From positions 1-64,000 of the forward strand of contig JBAJFG010000310.1 of the NCBI GenBank assembly GCA_037903475.1: a stretch of DNA of 64,000 nt. The letters are read 5' to 3'. Positions 50,509-63,089 of the stretch are shown one piece after another; the first letter of the stretch is position 1; each line of letters begins with the position of its first letter. The DNA is from Ancylostoma caninum (Eukaryota; Nematoda; Chromadorea; Rhabditida; Ancylostomatidae). Made by a program: the position numbers and the translations under genes. Under the pieces are notes generated by a model, which ran no database searches, was not told where the DNA came from, and was given only the letters and a program-made list of their open reading frames with translations.

Positions 50509-53500
50509 ATGTCGTCTGTGGTCACGTCAAATGGTCATGCCGCTGCGGCAGCGTCGCTTAATAAAGAGAAGGTAATGGATTGATTTTATGCTAGTTTTTC
50601 TTTCTTTGACTTCGTTTTTTTTTTTCACGAGGGTGAAGCAGGTTCATGTGTTTATTATTGGTTTCAGTACTAAATATGATGCATCTCAAAAACATTTTTT
50701 CCGATTTTTCGTTCTGTTAGGTTTTTCTATACTTCTTCCATTGTGGTTCATATTTACGCGTTCCCATATTTCATCAGCAAATATGCTTTGAAGAATTTTT
50801 GTTTTAATTTTTGAGCACATATTAAATGGCGATGTCTTGTTTACATTTACTCCGAATGTTTAATCCATTGTAATCTGTTGTTGCCGTGCAATTCCGTGCT
50901 GTTTGAACCAGGGTCATTTTTCAATATCGAGTTGTAATTCCTATGAAAATGGTAAGTTTTACTGGTCTGTCCTTACTTACGAGAAAGTATTAAAGCTTTT
51001 TTTGGAGTAGGGAACCTAACGAGTGTATGCATTTGGTGAAGAGCAATACTTTTGCTGTTGATGGTGTTTTGCGGTCATCTTTGAATATGGCTCCAATTTA
51101 TCGGCGAGGGCACCACCTCTTCGTGATAACTTGGCTCAGTTGTAAATCATTTCCAACGCCCAAATTCGCTGATTTAATGATTACGCGTTTCAATGAATCA
51201 CACATTCTTCGGCTTTCGCTAAATTCCAGGGGCATGATAGCTCGATGTTCATTCCTGAACTTATACTAAAATTGGAACAATACAGAGAAGATTAGCATGG
51301 CCCCTGTGCGGCACCCAAATTCGTGGTGTTCCAAAATTCTTTTTTGGGCGCGTGTGGCGCAGTGGTAGGAGGTTCGTTGCGCACGCACACGATCGATGGT
51401 TCGATATCGCCCGAGGACAACCAAGCCCTCTATCCCTTCGTGGTCAGTAAATTGGTATCAGAGGAGTCTTAGTAAATCTGATGCCCCCCGCAAGTCATTG
51501 TACATAACACATAAGCATTCATTGCCTCTACGATATTCATATGAAGTCGAATGCGTGGCGCATCCCACATACGGGATTGATGAACGCCGACCACTTTACC
51601 CCTTATCCTTTATGACAGCTCGATCTAAATTTCGATTTCAGCCATTTTCAGCGAACTGTCAACAAAACGTCAAAAAGAAAGGGTAACTTATAGGATGGGA
51701 ATGCGTGGTTCATTCTCAAACGAAGGGGTCGGTTGCGTTTTCCTTCTCTACCACGAAACACATTACTGTTGCGCTTTCTTTTGATGAGGCTTGTCAGGAG
51801 TTTTTTTTCTTCAGAATCCTATTGATGTGTAGCACAAATATCCTACTAATTTTGTTATCAGGCTGCTAGTCCTCTTCTTTTCTTATGCTTTCCGATATTT
51901 GAGTAGTCAGTGATGGTTGCATAGTCGAGATATCGAGTTGACGGAAAATATCGTGAAAATCAGTATACGCCATGGTTTTCGGAGTTTGATCTACAGCAAA
52001 AACAAAGTATAATAGTCTCTAGACTGGTAGATCATAACCAGCTTATCATTACTTTAAATGTGCTTTTAATTCATAATTAACTCCTAGTGTTGTTAAACAT
52101 CACTAATATCTCATTTCCATAAAATTTTCCTACGCTTGGAAACATTATCACTGCATATTTTCATTGGCTGTGTTTATACAGGGGGGGGGGGCCATAAGTT
52201 ATTGTACAACGTTTGCTGGCCCATTTCTCCGCAGTAGTAAAATATTTTTTGCCGCACTAGGCACTGTTTAATAGAGCTGGATTTGCTCTATCTTTTGATC
52301 ACAAAAACCTCCTGGATACTTCCAAGATAACGAAAAAAGTTTATCGGAAACATTCATTGCAGACTTTCGGTGCCGCAAAATGCACTAACTCTGCCCGCAA
52401 TTTCCGAGCAAAACAGCCACAAAAACAGTTTGATATTTTTAGAAAGAGCATTCTTTGCTCTTTAAGATGCATCTAAGCAGTACACCCCACTTTAGAGATT
52501 TGGTGGATTTTTCGTAAAAAATTTCCACATCAACCCGCTTTTTTCAAAAACCTGTTCTAAGTCCAACTGCTCCAAAGCAAAACTCTCCCGGGAAACCGGG
52601 TTTTAACTGTAAGATACTTTGATCCCTGCTCTATTCGGCAGCGAAAAGAGCAGGATAATCCATGTGTTGCTGGTGGAGAAATAAATGAGCAAACGTTGTA
52701 CAATAACTTATGGCCCCCCCTGTACATTTTTCTTTCATCTTTATCCAAAGTTTTGTATTATAACACCTAGAATTTCGTTTTTTCAAGGGCTATGTCGAGA
52801 GTTTGTGCATGAAAACACTTGAATATGTGGAAAATTCAGAGATGGTTACCTTTTCGTACATTTTCCGCGATATTTGGTATTTCATCAAATGTTGTAGTAC
52901 TGTGCTGTCGTGAAGCCTCATGTGGTTGTATCTTCGTAATCAGCGTGTAATGAGAGCTCTCATTACACGCTGATTACGAAGATCTCATCGAATGTTGAAA
53001 TTTTCGAGTAATCGAACCTAAAGTTTAAATTGATATATGTTGCACATTTCGATGCTTCTCTCTCGTTGTGTCTTTTGTTCATCAATAGGATTGGTTCTGT
53101 TTGCTGTGCAAGTTACTCATGAGAGGCTTGCGCACCCTGTCATTGTGACGTTGGTGTAGGAAATTATGTTGGCATTTGGCCATGCAGAAACTGGTTTTCG
53201 CATTGTTGCGTCATTGGCCATCTGAGTAATGTTAACTTTCCAAACTCGGTATGACGTTGGGTGAAAAGAGTCATTCTTTATAAATGTTCCCAGTTGGATA
53301 CTGGGTATTGTTTCGAAATAAGGTTTTGTTTATTGTGTTCTTTTGGACAATGTTTTGTGGATAGCTAGGCACTGTAACGGTAGTTGCACATTATTACTTT
53401 GGTCAAGAACCTGCTGTTTGTTACGATTTCGTGAATGCTTTACATTCTAATTCGTTTAAAGCAATTCCTTAGCAGGAATTTCGCGGTGAGGAAGTAGAAG

Positions 53501-56500
53501 CATATTTATGCATTCTAGAGTGACCATTTGGAAGTCCAAATATTAAGAGGTCTAAGATTCGTCTTTGGTTTCAACAAAAAGTTGGCTTTCGTGGCTAAGA
53601 AATGTTGTAACTGAATTGTTACTGTGACATCGTAATTAATTATTAGTTCATTTTCACTGCTGATCAGAAGTCTTGGACGTATATCTGAGTAGCAGCCGTT
53701 GTAATTGCGTTCATGCCATCGTTTTTCTTAACCTAATGTTTTATTACTCTATTTTTTTAAATTTCGTTGCATCAATTGCTCACAATAGGCAGAAGAGGTT
53801 ATTTTCCCTGCTGTTCATCCTTCAGAAATAGCAGTAAATGTGCTTTGCTAATTTACCTTACTAGCATGAATTTCAGCGCGTGCAAATCGTCACAAGTGAC
53901 GTCTCGCCTGGCGCTGATCTTCTAGAGACGCCCAACCCACAAAGACTGCTCGGCCTTGGTGGAACGACGCCGTTGGGAGGTGAGAATTGAGTTTTTGATT
54001 ACTTCTGGTTTACTGCATTACATGGATCTTTGCTACTTATTCAGTGGTTAATGACTAAATAATTTTTATGTCAAATTTGGTAAGTTTTTCGCTCGCTACG
54101 AGTTGCTTTTGTGAAACTTAAGGCGGTTGCTCCCTAGTTCGTCAAACTTTGGTTTGATGGTATACTCAACACTTTTTCCTTCGTTTGAACAACCGAGATC
54201 TCATTTACTCTAAAATATCGATATTTATGCTCCTCACATTCCCTGCTTGACTTAGTCAGGGACAGTTCGGCGATTTCGAATCATTCCCTCCTAGTCCATT
54301 TGTGACTTCTCAGTATCATGGGCGCTACGCGTTATCGTGTGGTGTAGCTATGTGATGTGTGATGCCAAACGGCGTTGGTCACGACGCGACTTTAACGTCC
54401 ATTGCGCCGTGATCACACTATTACACTATGCGTTGACCTGTGTGTGCTACTGTGTTATCTCCGGAGCAATGTCGTGTCCCTTGTTTTCTTCTGTGCTGGC
54501 GAACCTCCAGGTGTGTATGTATGATTCCTAAAATAGCTGTGTTATACATGGCGTAGAGTGAGTTGTTTTTGTCAAAGGTGGCGTTCTGTGGTCGATTCTG
54601 TTTATGGTCTGATTTTTTTTGCATGACGTTACAGGTTGTAAGAGCTGTGGTTGCAAAAAAAACTCACCTTGGTGATTTGGTGGACGCTCTGATATCTATT
54701 TCAAAACTGCATCAACAAATTTTCTGTACTAGTTCCAGGCAAAACTTGGTTTTATGGATAATCTGGATGAATTGCTGTTTGTGATCTCTGCTGTGACACC
54801 TAATTGCATTTCCGGAACTTTGGTTTTCAATTCATGCAAGTCGTTGTTACCCTACCTCGAAAATTGCAGAACTCCATTATTTCAGCAAATATGCGAAACC
54901 ATCACTTCTTTGTTCGGGCTTTATTCTCTCACGAGCTCGGTGTAAAACTGGCAATTTGCTGTTGTCCTTTATTCTAAAGGTGCCATTTAACTGGCTGTTT
55001 GATATTTCATCGTCGCCCTTGCACTAGCATAACCGTAAGGGTAGCGAGTGGTTCTCGGAAAAGCCCTGTTTTTCCTTGTATTGGTCGACTGATTCACTTG
55101 TTAGGACAATGTTACATTATTTTTATCTTTCTAGGAAACACCTGTCACACCTCTGCGGGTGCTAATTCTGTTAATGGCGCATGCTATAAACTCGTTAATA
55201 TTTTTACACAGAATGGAACTAAGTAGTGATGACAGCTATGGGCACACACAGAAAGCGCATTTCAAAAGAATTCGATAGACCGTAATAGCACTCGTGTCGA
55301 TTGTTCAACAGCAAATAAAATATAGCATTGGATTTATAATTTCACCAGTAACATGCGTACACTAGCGTAGAAGCCCTCAGTGATTTTATTGACAGTGGCA
55401 GTCGTTTGAACTAATCTCCTAACATTCTGGAGAAACGTCGTCCCGAAAATTGTACAAACCAAGCAATCCATGTATTGAACTGATAACCTGTGGATTTAGG
55501 ATACACTTAGTAGGATCAGTAAGATTTCAATGCCTATTAAGCCCTCATGTGATTTGTACCGGACCTCCTACGGCTGCTTTCACTTTAACTTGTTTCTAAA
55601 CTATGATGCATTCGAAAACCGTAAATATGTTTCCTGGACACCATCTGTCGTTTAAAAGCGAAATGTGCCGAGACACCAACGCGGCAGAAGTGGGGTTTAG
55701 AGTGGGAGTAGGTGTAATCATGAGATATTCATAAATTTTTATGTTTATGTGAGTATCGGCGGTGCATGTTAGAAGCTGATAGGCAAACAATCTTGGGGGA
55801 GGAGCAGCAAGCCACGAGAAACTTAGTGGTTTAAACCCTGAATTTCGTCTCATAATTCTTGGTCTCGACCCTGTACATATCCATTCTTGTCGTTACGTTA
55901 TATCTGTTATACGGTAGAATTTGCGGTACAAGTCATTTCTCTTGATTAGACAATAAGTCGGAGCAGTGAAGAAGTCACAATGGATCATTCTGTAATCGTT
56001 TTCACCGTCTTTTTTGCTTCACAGAGTTATCGATTCCGTGTAAAATCACCGGTGTATTATGTAAACCGATCTACGCAGTAGGGGTAAAAACAAGCAGTAA
56101 CAAATAATGGCGTATTGCTTGATTGACATGCAAGGCGGTTTTTACAGAAAAAGTGCATCAAAAAATGTCCTTTTACATTCACTTTATTTTTCATTCTTGG
56201 TTCAAGTACTACCGCATTTCATGATTTCAGAGTTTCCACTGACTGCCGAGCTGATGCAGAAGTGCATGACGGTGAATCCGTTTGAGGCGAAATTCCGAGA
56301 GGCGAATAGGAAACTGACGACGGGGGCGCTTGAAGCAAACGGTCTTGTGCCAGCCACAATGTCGCTGCCGAATACTAATGGTCAGTTATTCTTCATTCTT
56401 TGATTGGCATTAACGAGTGTTTTCTCCGCTTACGAATTTTTTTGTTTTCCAGACAGTAATAGTGAAACTTCAGCGTTTTCATTGCTGAAGTTGCCGTCAT

Positions 56501-59500
56501 CTTTATCAGATTCCCCTGGAATATTCTCGAACATCAGCATTCTGCAAACAGATGCTGATGGAGTCGTGAATGAGAATCTTAAGACGGCGGATATCTCGAA
56601 GTTGCTGCTCCAGGTGAGCGAACCCTACCAAATGAAAATTCAGTTTGTCTTTGAGCTGAAGTGAAAAATTACAATTTCAGATGAAGGATACAAGCTCTTC
56701 GATCACAGACGGGTCCAGTACGCAGCAGGCGCCGCGAACTGCCGATGTGCTGAACGCAGTGCTCGACATGCACTCGGATCGACTGCACACCATAAATTAC
56801 ATTAATAAGTGAGTTTGAAGTGTTTCTTTTCTTTTTTTCTTCTCCCGTGTTTCTTCGTTTAGTTGTTCTAAATTTGGGTTGTTTGTACTTTTGACTGTGA
56901 ACATTCCATATTGGGAATAGTTGCTGCTGAACATGATATTGGATGACATTTAGAATGTGCGGCATTGATCTAATATTGCCCAGTGCATATCACAGGGTTG
57001 TTTTGTCATACTATGGGCTATCGGATTCGTTCATTCCTGTGGATAACGTAGAAGTTTCCTACCTATTTTCCTTGCGCACAGCTGCTCTTTTGAATCGTAG
57101 TATCATCCATGTGTGTTAAGATCACCTTTATTTTTGTTCTTCTACTTTTTATCTATTTGTATTTTATCTGGATTGCTGCATCCCCTCACCAACGGAGCTA
57201 CTTGCGTCGATCGTTTTCCGATTTAAATTATAGCCCTTATTCCTTTTATTTTTACAAATTTATAGCAGCGAGATTCTACAGTTTGAATAGGTGTGCTTCC
57301 GCTTTCTGCCCTCCTACAGTGATTTTCATGCAGTTATTAAAGTTCCTTCTGTATTCCACAAAGAAATCGATTGTCCTGGCAAACCAAATACCGTTGAATG
57401 TGTTGCATACACATGTGCAAGGCATGCATAGATCTTGTCTCGGACCCGACTTACTCATTTTCTGCTCAAAAGTTGTTGAATTATTGTTACTTCTTTTTTT
57501 TACATCATTCCAAGTTTCAGTCAACTAACAGAACATTGTTACAAGAGCTTCCTATTTTCCAGTAATTTTTCTTCATTTTCAGACCTGACTTCTCGATGTT
57601 CTCTTCATTAACCCCGTCTGGATCGGCTCCGAACTCGGCTGGTATCCTGGCAGCCGCCGCAGTCGCCCAGTGTACACCTTCGACAAGTGGAGGACTACTT
57701 GCTCCTCCACCGAGAAGTGTCCATATTAGCCCTGTTCAATCCCCGCGGACCAAGGAGCAACAGCAACAGCAACCAATACTGGAGTGAGATTTTCATTTTC
57801 CTAAAATAGCTTTCCATTTTCGGCCTGCTGAGCAGAGTGCTTATTTTGTTCATTTCCACCGCAGTATTCAGATGGAATGGGCATTAGCGGAGATGCCTTT
57901 CAGGAAACGTTCATCCGGCGAATCCGATGGAGTCACTCCTGCTGCTTCCCAAGCCCATTTGCTGTCGGCGTTGCACTCAGCTGCTTCTGCCGCTGTGGCA
58001 GCGGCTGGTGGAGTCGATCCGGCAAGTTGGGATCCACGTGATGTGAAACCTGCCGTCAGTAAGCATGTATGTTAATCAATATATTGTTGGCTTTCAAGTT
58101 AAGCGAAGCGTGTCCAAATCGCATGCGAGCATAAGCCTTCGATGTACGGTTTTTTGTTTTTGCTGCATTCCGAAAGATTTCTCCTCCTGTCCTTTGTGAG
58201 TTCTTTTTCTTAACTTGACAAAACTGCCTGTAATGCCCAATATTTCTGGCAGCATCTAACTTTTTGTACAGTGGAAAGTAAAGAATTCCATGACCAATTT
58301 CCTGCATTTTTTTGCTTCTGTTTTGTTGTGAAACAATTTTCAAATCGAGATAATTTCTCCGCTGAGCTCTTGTCCCCATTAGCAGTTGTTTCAACCGTCA
58401 ATTACTCGCTATCCATTTAAATCTTATAGAATGCACCCAACTACTTTGAACAAGAGGATGCGTTAATGCCTTCCACGAATTGTGGCGGACTTCCACCAAC
58501 AGTCGCTGCTCCAGGCTCCTCCCATCTCCTATCCTTGGATGATCGCAGTTCTTCAAAAACAAGGTGGGTGGAAATACTCCTCAAACTGAAATGTTAAGGT
58601 TATTTTGAAATATTTAGTCCGGAGAACAGCGCCCCAACCCCGAGCACAGGCAGAGGACGAGGGCGAGGTCGGGCGTCGCTGGCTTCTGATATGCCTCCGG
58701 ATGAAAGAAAGTATGTTGTGCGGCAGTTTCCAAGTGCTCAGTTAATTTACAGATGAGCTGATTTCTTATGGATATGTGAGACATATCTGTCGCAAAGTTC
58801 CAGAATGACTATACTTGAAAGAAATAAGGCGGCGGCCGTACGTTATCGAAAACGAAAGAAGGAGGAACACGATGACATGATCACACGTGTGCACACACTT
58901 GAGCAAGAAAAAGTCCAGTTGAACGTGAGTGCTGCCAATGGCTCATCTTTTTCTGTAATTTAACAAATTTACGTGGTCCCGCGTTCATGTAGTCCATGAA
59001 CCAATTATTATATCACTGGCGTGCCTGAGATGAGATCGGGTTCTGCCCATGGCATGTCCTAATGGGACGGATCACGGCTCTCTATAAAGTTGATGTTTTT
59101 TAGACACAGAACCAGGTGCTGCGGCGGGAACTCGATCGGTTGACGGCGTTACTGCGTGAACGGGAGGCTCGGTGTGTTTGCCTGAAAGGAATGCCCCTGA
59201 GCACTGATCCTCGAGCTGAATCCCCTGTGGATGTGCGTTTGTTTTAATATCATTTTTGTTAACTAAGTTGTTTGCTGAGTTATGGCCAGTGATTCAGAAG
59301 TTCTTTACTGTTAAGTCACTTGTAGCTGATCACTCATCGTTTCTGTTTACCAATTTGGGTAGTTTTTTTTAATTTTTTTTGCTGCGAATCCCTCGCGTAA
59401 TTACCTATTACTGTGTTGTAAATACCAATCACACTAATCAAGCAATAACGCTCTCCGCTTGCGTGATTGCAGATTGCGTTCTTATGGCGAATACTTTTGC

Positions 59501-59781
59501 AACCGCTTCGATTTTTCCTAAATTTAGATGCGAACTAGGTTAACAGCACTGTAAACATCTGGTACTCTGCAACTAAGCTGGCGTTTATACTCTGTCCTAG
59601 AAATTGCTGAACGATCGTGATATTGAACCAGCTGTTTTGGAAATTCATGAGTGAAAAATAGTTTCAGGTCGATCTGCTATCGACGCCACAGCATGCCAGC
59701 ATGTACATACCACAAGCACAGCAACTGATCAATGGTTTAAGCCTGCCGAATGGAATGGGCTTGAAACGGCCGAAAATGTAA
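50509..59781 (+). CDS. atf-7: ATF-7-like bZIP transcription factor (ATF2/ATF7/CREB5 family), 12 exons
   Basis: It encodes 532 residues. Exons: 50509-50571, 53877-53979, 56231-56380, 56453-56613, 56681-56808, 57583-57783, 57865-58066, 58430-58563, 58618-58710, 58804-58924, 59104-59232, 59668-59781. All phases close. The N-terminal block [11 protein letters not shown] (T39-P40), then EFPLTAEL and NPFEAKF (71-77), matches the MAPK-phosphorylated activation segment of ATF2/ATF7. The C2H2 zinc finger that precedes this segment in vertebrate ATF2 is absent from the exons found. The middle is low-complexity (Ala/Ser/Pro-rich, QQQQQ, and RGRGRGRGR before the bZIP). The basic region is [19 protein letters not shown] (415-433), followed by a leucine zipper. 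In C. elegans, ATF-7 acts downstream of p38 kinase PMK-1 in innate immunity; the same role here is inferred. Start choice rests on an in-frame ATG in a short first exon; alternative promoters or 5' exons are possible. Confidence 0.92.
51247..51345 (+). pseudogene. U6 snRNA pseudogene
   Basis: It begins GTTCATTCCTGAAC, the U6 5' stem-loop position. It then has TATACTAAAATTGGAACAA, the ACAGAGA box followed by AGATTAGCATGG, and a 3' end AAATTCGTG..GTTCCAAAATT with a T-run. The segment after CCCCTG is shortened and altered compared with canonical U6. No U6-type TATA/PSE was seen upstream, so transcription as a snRNA gene is unlikely. Confidence 0.85.
51346..51611 (+). mobile_element. tRNA-derived SINE
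   Basis: The head has Pol III promoter boxes: A box TGGCGCAGTGG (51355-51365) and B box GGTTCGATATC (51398-51408). The tail contains conserved-looking strongylid SINE words such as CCCCCCGCAAGTC and GAAGTCGAATGCGTGG, and ends at TTATCCTTT before the target duplication. Family naming would need a repeat library. Confidence 0.7.
52179..52722. mobile_element. TA-flanked MITE, 544 bp
   Basis: Terminal inverted repeats of ~38 bp read inward CAGGGGGGG..CCATAAGTT and then ATTGTACAACGTTTGCT. They are flanked by TA at 52177-52178 and 52723-52724, the target duplication expected of Tc1/mariner-class elements. The ends differ mainly in G-run length. There is no coding capacity. It lies in atf-7 intron 1. 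Confidence 0.85.
52930..52983. repeat. 54-bp perfect palindrome
   Basis: The sequence ATCTTCGTAATCAGCGTGTA and its continuation to GAGAG meet their exact reverse complement at a central GAGCTC, with no spacer. It lies in atf-7 intron 1, about 200 bp after the MITE. Perfect spacer-less palindromes are usually unstable, so this one is young, selected or an assembly artefact. Confidence 0.9.
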
Positions 59782-60740
59782 TTTTTGTTTCACCGAAAAG
59801 AGATCTACATGTATTTTCTTCAAATATGCTTAGTTTTTCATGTCCCCAGGTAGTGTTGGTGTAGGTGTCGTCTAGAAATTGCTTTCCACACATGGTGTAC
59901 TGATCTTGTCGCCACCTCAGTTCGTTTTGTTTTTTTTTCTTATTTACCCTTATTTGTTAGACTACTACTGCTACTACTACTTTCTCTTACGTATACAATG
60001 CTAAAGATCATGTCGAGCTGGTCTCGACGGACATCGAACATTGTGTTCACGTATCGTTCCCGGTAACGATGATGTCAGCCTTACTGGAGGGTTTACTCGA
60101 GTTTGAGGTTGACGTTGTTCTGCCCACACATCTCATTATTCATATACAAATGTTATGCATGTTTTATACAATGCCCTAGCTATTTGTTTTGTTTCGACTC
60201 TCGTTGCCATGTCCCCATCGTCTCAGCTAACGATATCTTCGGAATAGTCAGCTTATCGCCTCAGATACCTTGGAAGCAGCAGCAGTAAACCGAACTTTTG
60301 TAACTATGTTAATACGGACGACGTATAGAACGCAAAGTACCAAGCGGTGTTTTACTTAAATTTCAGGTTGTTAAGAGTTGTGCGCTTGTTTTATCATTTT
60401 CTCTAGTGCAAATAGGCGTGAACACTAGCACATGCATGCTTTCCCTGTAAATCACCCTATCTCTCATGGACCCGGCTAGTGTGCACGCCTCCCACGCTTT
60501 TTTAAATGGATGTACACTGTTTATTTTTCTTCAACATCTTCGCTAGATAACAGTTCTCTGTCTCATATTGTTATTTTGGTGCATTTTGCAGAGTCTATTA
60601 TTTGTCTCCATCTCTATTTGATTTTTTTTTCGAGAGAGAAAAGAAAGAAAAATGAAGAGCAAATTATTTTCCGTGGCACTGACTCGATTGTGAATCGATG
60701 TATCGCGTGAATAAAATTTGGTCGTTTTTGTGGATGTTTC
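59782..60740 (+). other. Probable 3' UTR of atf-7 with poly(A) signal
   Basis: The region follows the TAA at 59779-59781. A canonical AATAAA lies at 60710-60715 with GT-rich sequence after it, giving a UTR of roughly 950 bases. No nearer canonical signal was recognised. The UTR end is inferred. Confidence 0.5.
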
Positions 60741-63089
60741 GCTAAAATAACAGGGAATGAGGTGTGGAACATTCAGGTCTGTAACGGTAATCATGCAAAC
60801 CAACTATGGTTAGCGTGATTGGTTACTCTATCACTATGATCACTGTGCAGCACGAACGCAGCCCGAATGGCGTAATAGTTTGAATAGAAACCCTAGGAGC
60901 AACGGTCAAGCTGTCAGCCCTTTAGCAGCAGCTGCTGAGGGAAGGTAGCAATCAAGGGGAGGATGGCAGCAACTGGGAACCGCACAGTTACTAGAGCAAG
61001 TAAGTTGTGTTAGGTGAAGCCAGGTCGTGAAAGTTGGTGAGCAAACCTGGCTTCGTTTGGTTATGCGTTCACGAATTTTAGCCCTGGGTTCGGATTGGCA
61101 CATACAAGTAAAATTAGAGTAAGTCGAAGGAAAGATTTGTGCGACTTTTCGAGAGTAGTCCTTTCATTGTTACTAAATGTAAACTCACGGTACAAAACGT
61201 GGTGAACTGATTCTTCCAGTCAAATGGTAGGAAAGGTAGATAAGCAGAAAAATGTAATGTGTTAACCACATTCTAAGCAAGAGAAATACAGTGCCGGTTA
61301 ATCATTCTTGCACCATAGACCGTCTTGCCAATCGCCAGCATCATTGCTTCGCGGCAGATCGGACGACCAGATCAGATAGATCAAAAGCTGTTATCTCAGG
61401 GTTTTGTTCGATTCTCAACAAGGATGGAGATACTATCCATGACAGCTTATCACTAGATGATTGTATATAAGAAGAGAGGAAGTAACTGAGGAAGCCAAGA
61501 CGATATCCACAAGAACTCTTGCATTGATGAGTGATGCTTGATCTAACAGCATTGGAGAACTCGTGTTTCATTCAAGTGGCAGGTTGATCCAGGAAATTGT
61601 GGAAAATTCGCGTATCTCCTTCCTTTGTTTGAATGAATAGAAGTGTTGCGGGAGATGTGCTGGACAAACTCGCCTGAAGTTTCATTGGTTGACCCTGCAG
61701 TTATAAGTGTAAGGTCCTTATAGGTAATCAAAGCCTAATTAACTAGCTAACTTTTGACAACAATGTTTGCATCAAGGGAACCATGAATTGGGGTTGAAAG
61801 ATGTAATAACACGTGATAAAATTTACTGGAAAAAATGGATTATGGCTGGAGGTAGTCGATGAGGGCAACTGGGAGGTCTTTTAGAATCATGAATAGCGTT
61901 GCTGTTAGCGCTATTTTGTAGGGTTCAGCCCTACGTCGTCTCTAGTATCGCTGCTACTAGTTGCGGCACACCACACAGTCCAGCCGCATGACTTGATTCA
62001 ACCCTTATGTGAATTTTTACCTGAAAAAAATCATGTGAAAATTAGACAGCATGCCGCTCTCCTAAGCATTTAAAAATTATGAAAGGGATAAGTGGAAGCT
62101 ACTTCAATATTAGATCAGTGTACTGACTTGTGCCTTGGGCACTAAAGGGGCTTTCAGATTTTAGCCGCGGTGACAGTCGACCATGGTTAAGCACAAGCCG
62201 AATGAATTCAGCGGTAGGAACTTCTTCAGTTTTTTTTTTCTGCGAAAACACCCACCAACATCGCTTTCTACAGGTGGCGAGAAATGATGTAGGGGGTATC
62301 TTGTCTTTGGACTGCGTTTGCCACTGCCTTCACTAGATGCTTGTTCTCAGTCCTTTGTTTCTATCCTACTTTGTTTCCCAACCTTTTGACTACCACGTGA
62401 GTCACCGACTAACTGCTCTTTCTTGAATGATTTAGTTTGAAAGATCGTTAAGTTTTAGTGGCCTCAGCAGTTTTTTGTATGGTCATTTAATAATACATCC
62501 AAGTCAATATGATTACAAAAGTTTACATTGGATTCTTCATAAAAATTCCGGAACAGTGAAAAGAGGAGAAACTTAAGAAAGTGTGAAAATGCGCCGATAA
62601 AGTAGCTATCATCAACGGATTGATGTTCTGTTAAGTAGAGGGAGCTCTGGGGAGGCTTTCAGTCTTTTGCTACCATGGCAGAAGTGAACGAGCAGCGAAA
62701 ATTGCCGCAACGCGAGGAAAGTAGGTAGGCTCCTGTCGCTTGCTTGCAGTCAGGCAACGTCCGAACAAATTTTTCATGCGGTCTGTCGTGAAGCGATCGC
62801 TCCGATCCACGAAGAGGTCACGGCACCGTACCAGAGGTGGCTCTGAATTAGTGCATTAGTAACGTCTAGTCAAGGCTAGTAGTACGAGGACGGTTTGAAA
62901 AGTTTCCGGAATGACAATAAAGACAAATGAAATCTAATGCACTCAATATTTTATTTAATAACTCAATCGCCTCGAAGCTCAACACACATGGTCTGGTCCG
63001 TTCTTAATTTTTCATTCTCTATCGAAATTGAATTTCTCTGGAGTACTCAGAATAACGGAACAAAGCCTCGATCAGCTCGTCTCTTGATC
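60741..63089. other. Unassigned downstream stretch
   Basis: Only short frames and no recognised gene or long repeat. A segment at about 62878-62912 (ACGAGGACGGTTTGAAAAG) resembles mariner-type terminal repeats, but no partner end occurs in the window. Confidence 0.35.

Larger units (their letters stand above)
51234..51624 (+). mobile_element. U6 snRNA-SINE chimeric retrocopy with target-site duplication
   Basis: A 13-bp direct repeat (ATGATAGCTCGAT at 51234-51246, ATGACAGCTCGAT at 51612-51624, one mismatch) flanks a unit that begins exactly at the U6 5' end and runs through a U6-like sequence into a tRNA-type SINE. The arrangement matches LINE-machinery integration of a composite cDNA made by template switching. 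It sits in atf-7 intron 1 in the sense orientation. Confidence 0.8.

Noticed and set aside
51247..51345. Functional U6 snRNA gene
   Set aside because: The 3' half is altered, no upstream Pol III elements were seen, and flanking duplications mark it as a retrocopy.
51346..51420. tRNA gene
   Set aside because: A and B boxes are present, but the segment continues into a SINE body and a full cloverleaf with acceptor pairing was not seen.
58059..58429. Alternative donor at 58059 for atf-7 exon 7
   Set aside because: It puts the next exon out of frame; the GTATGT donor at 58067 keeps the frame.
62878..62912. Mariner-like terminal repeat
   Set aside because: Only one end was found and no transposase motif is in range.
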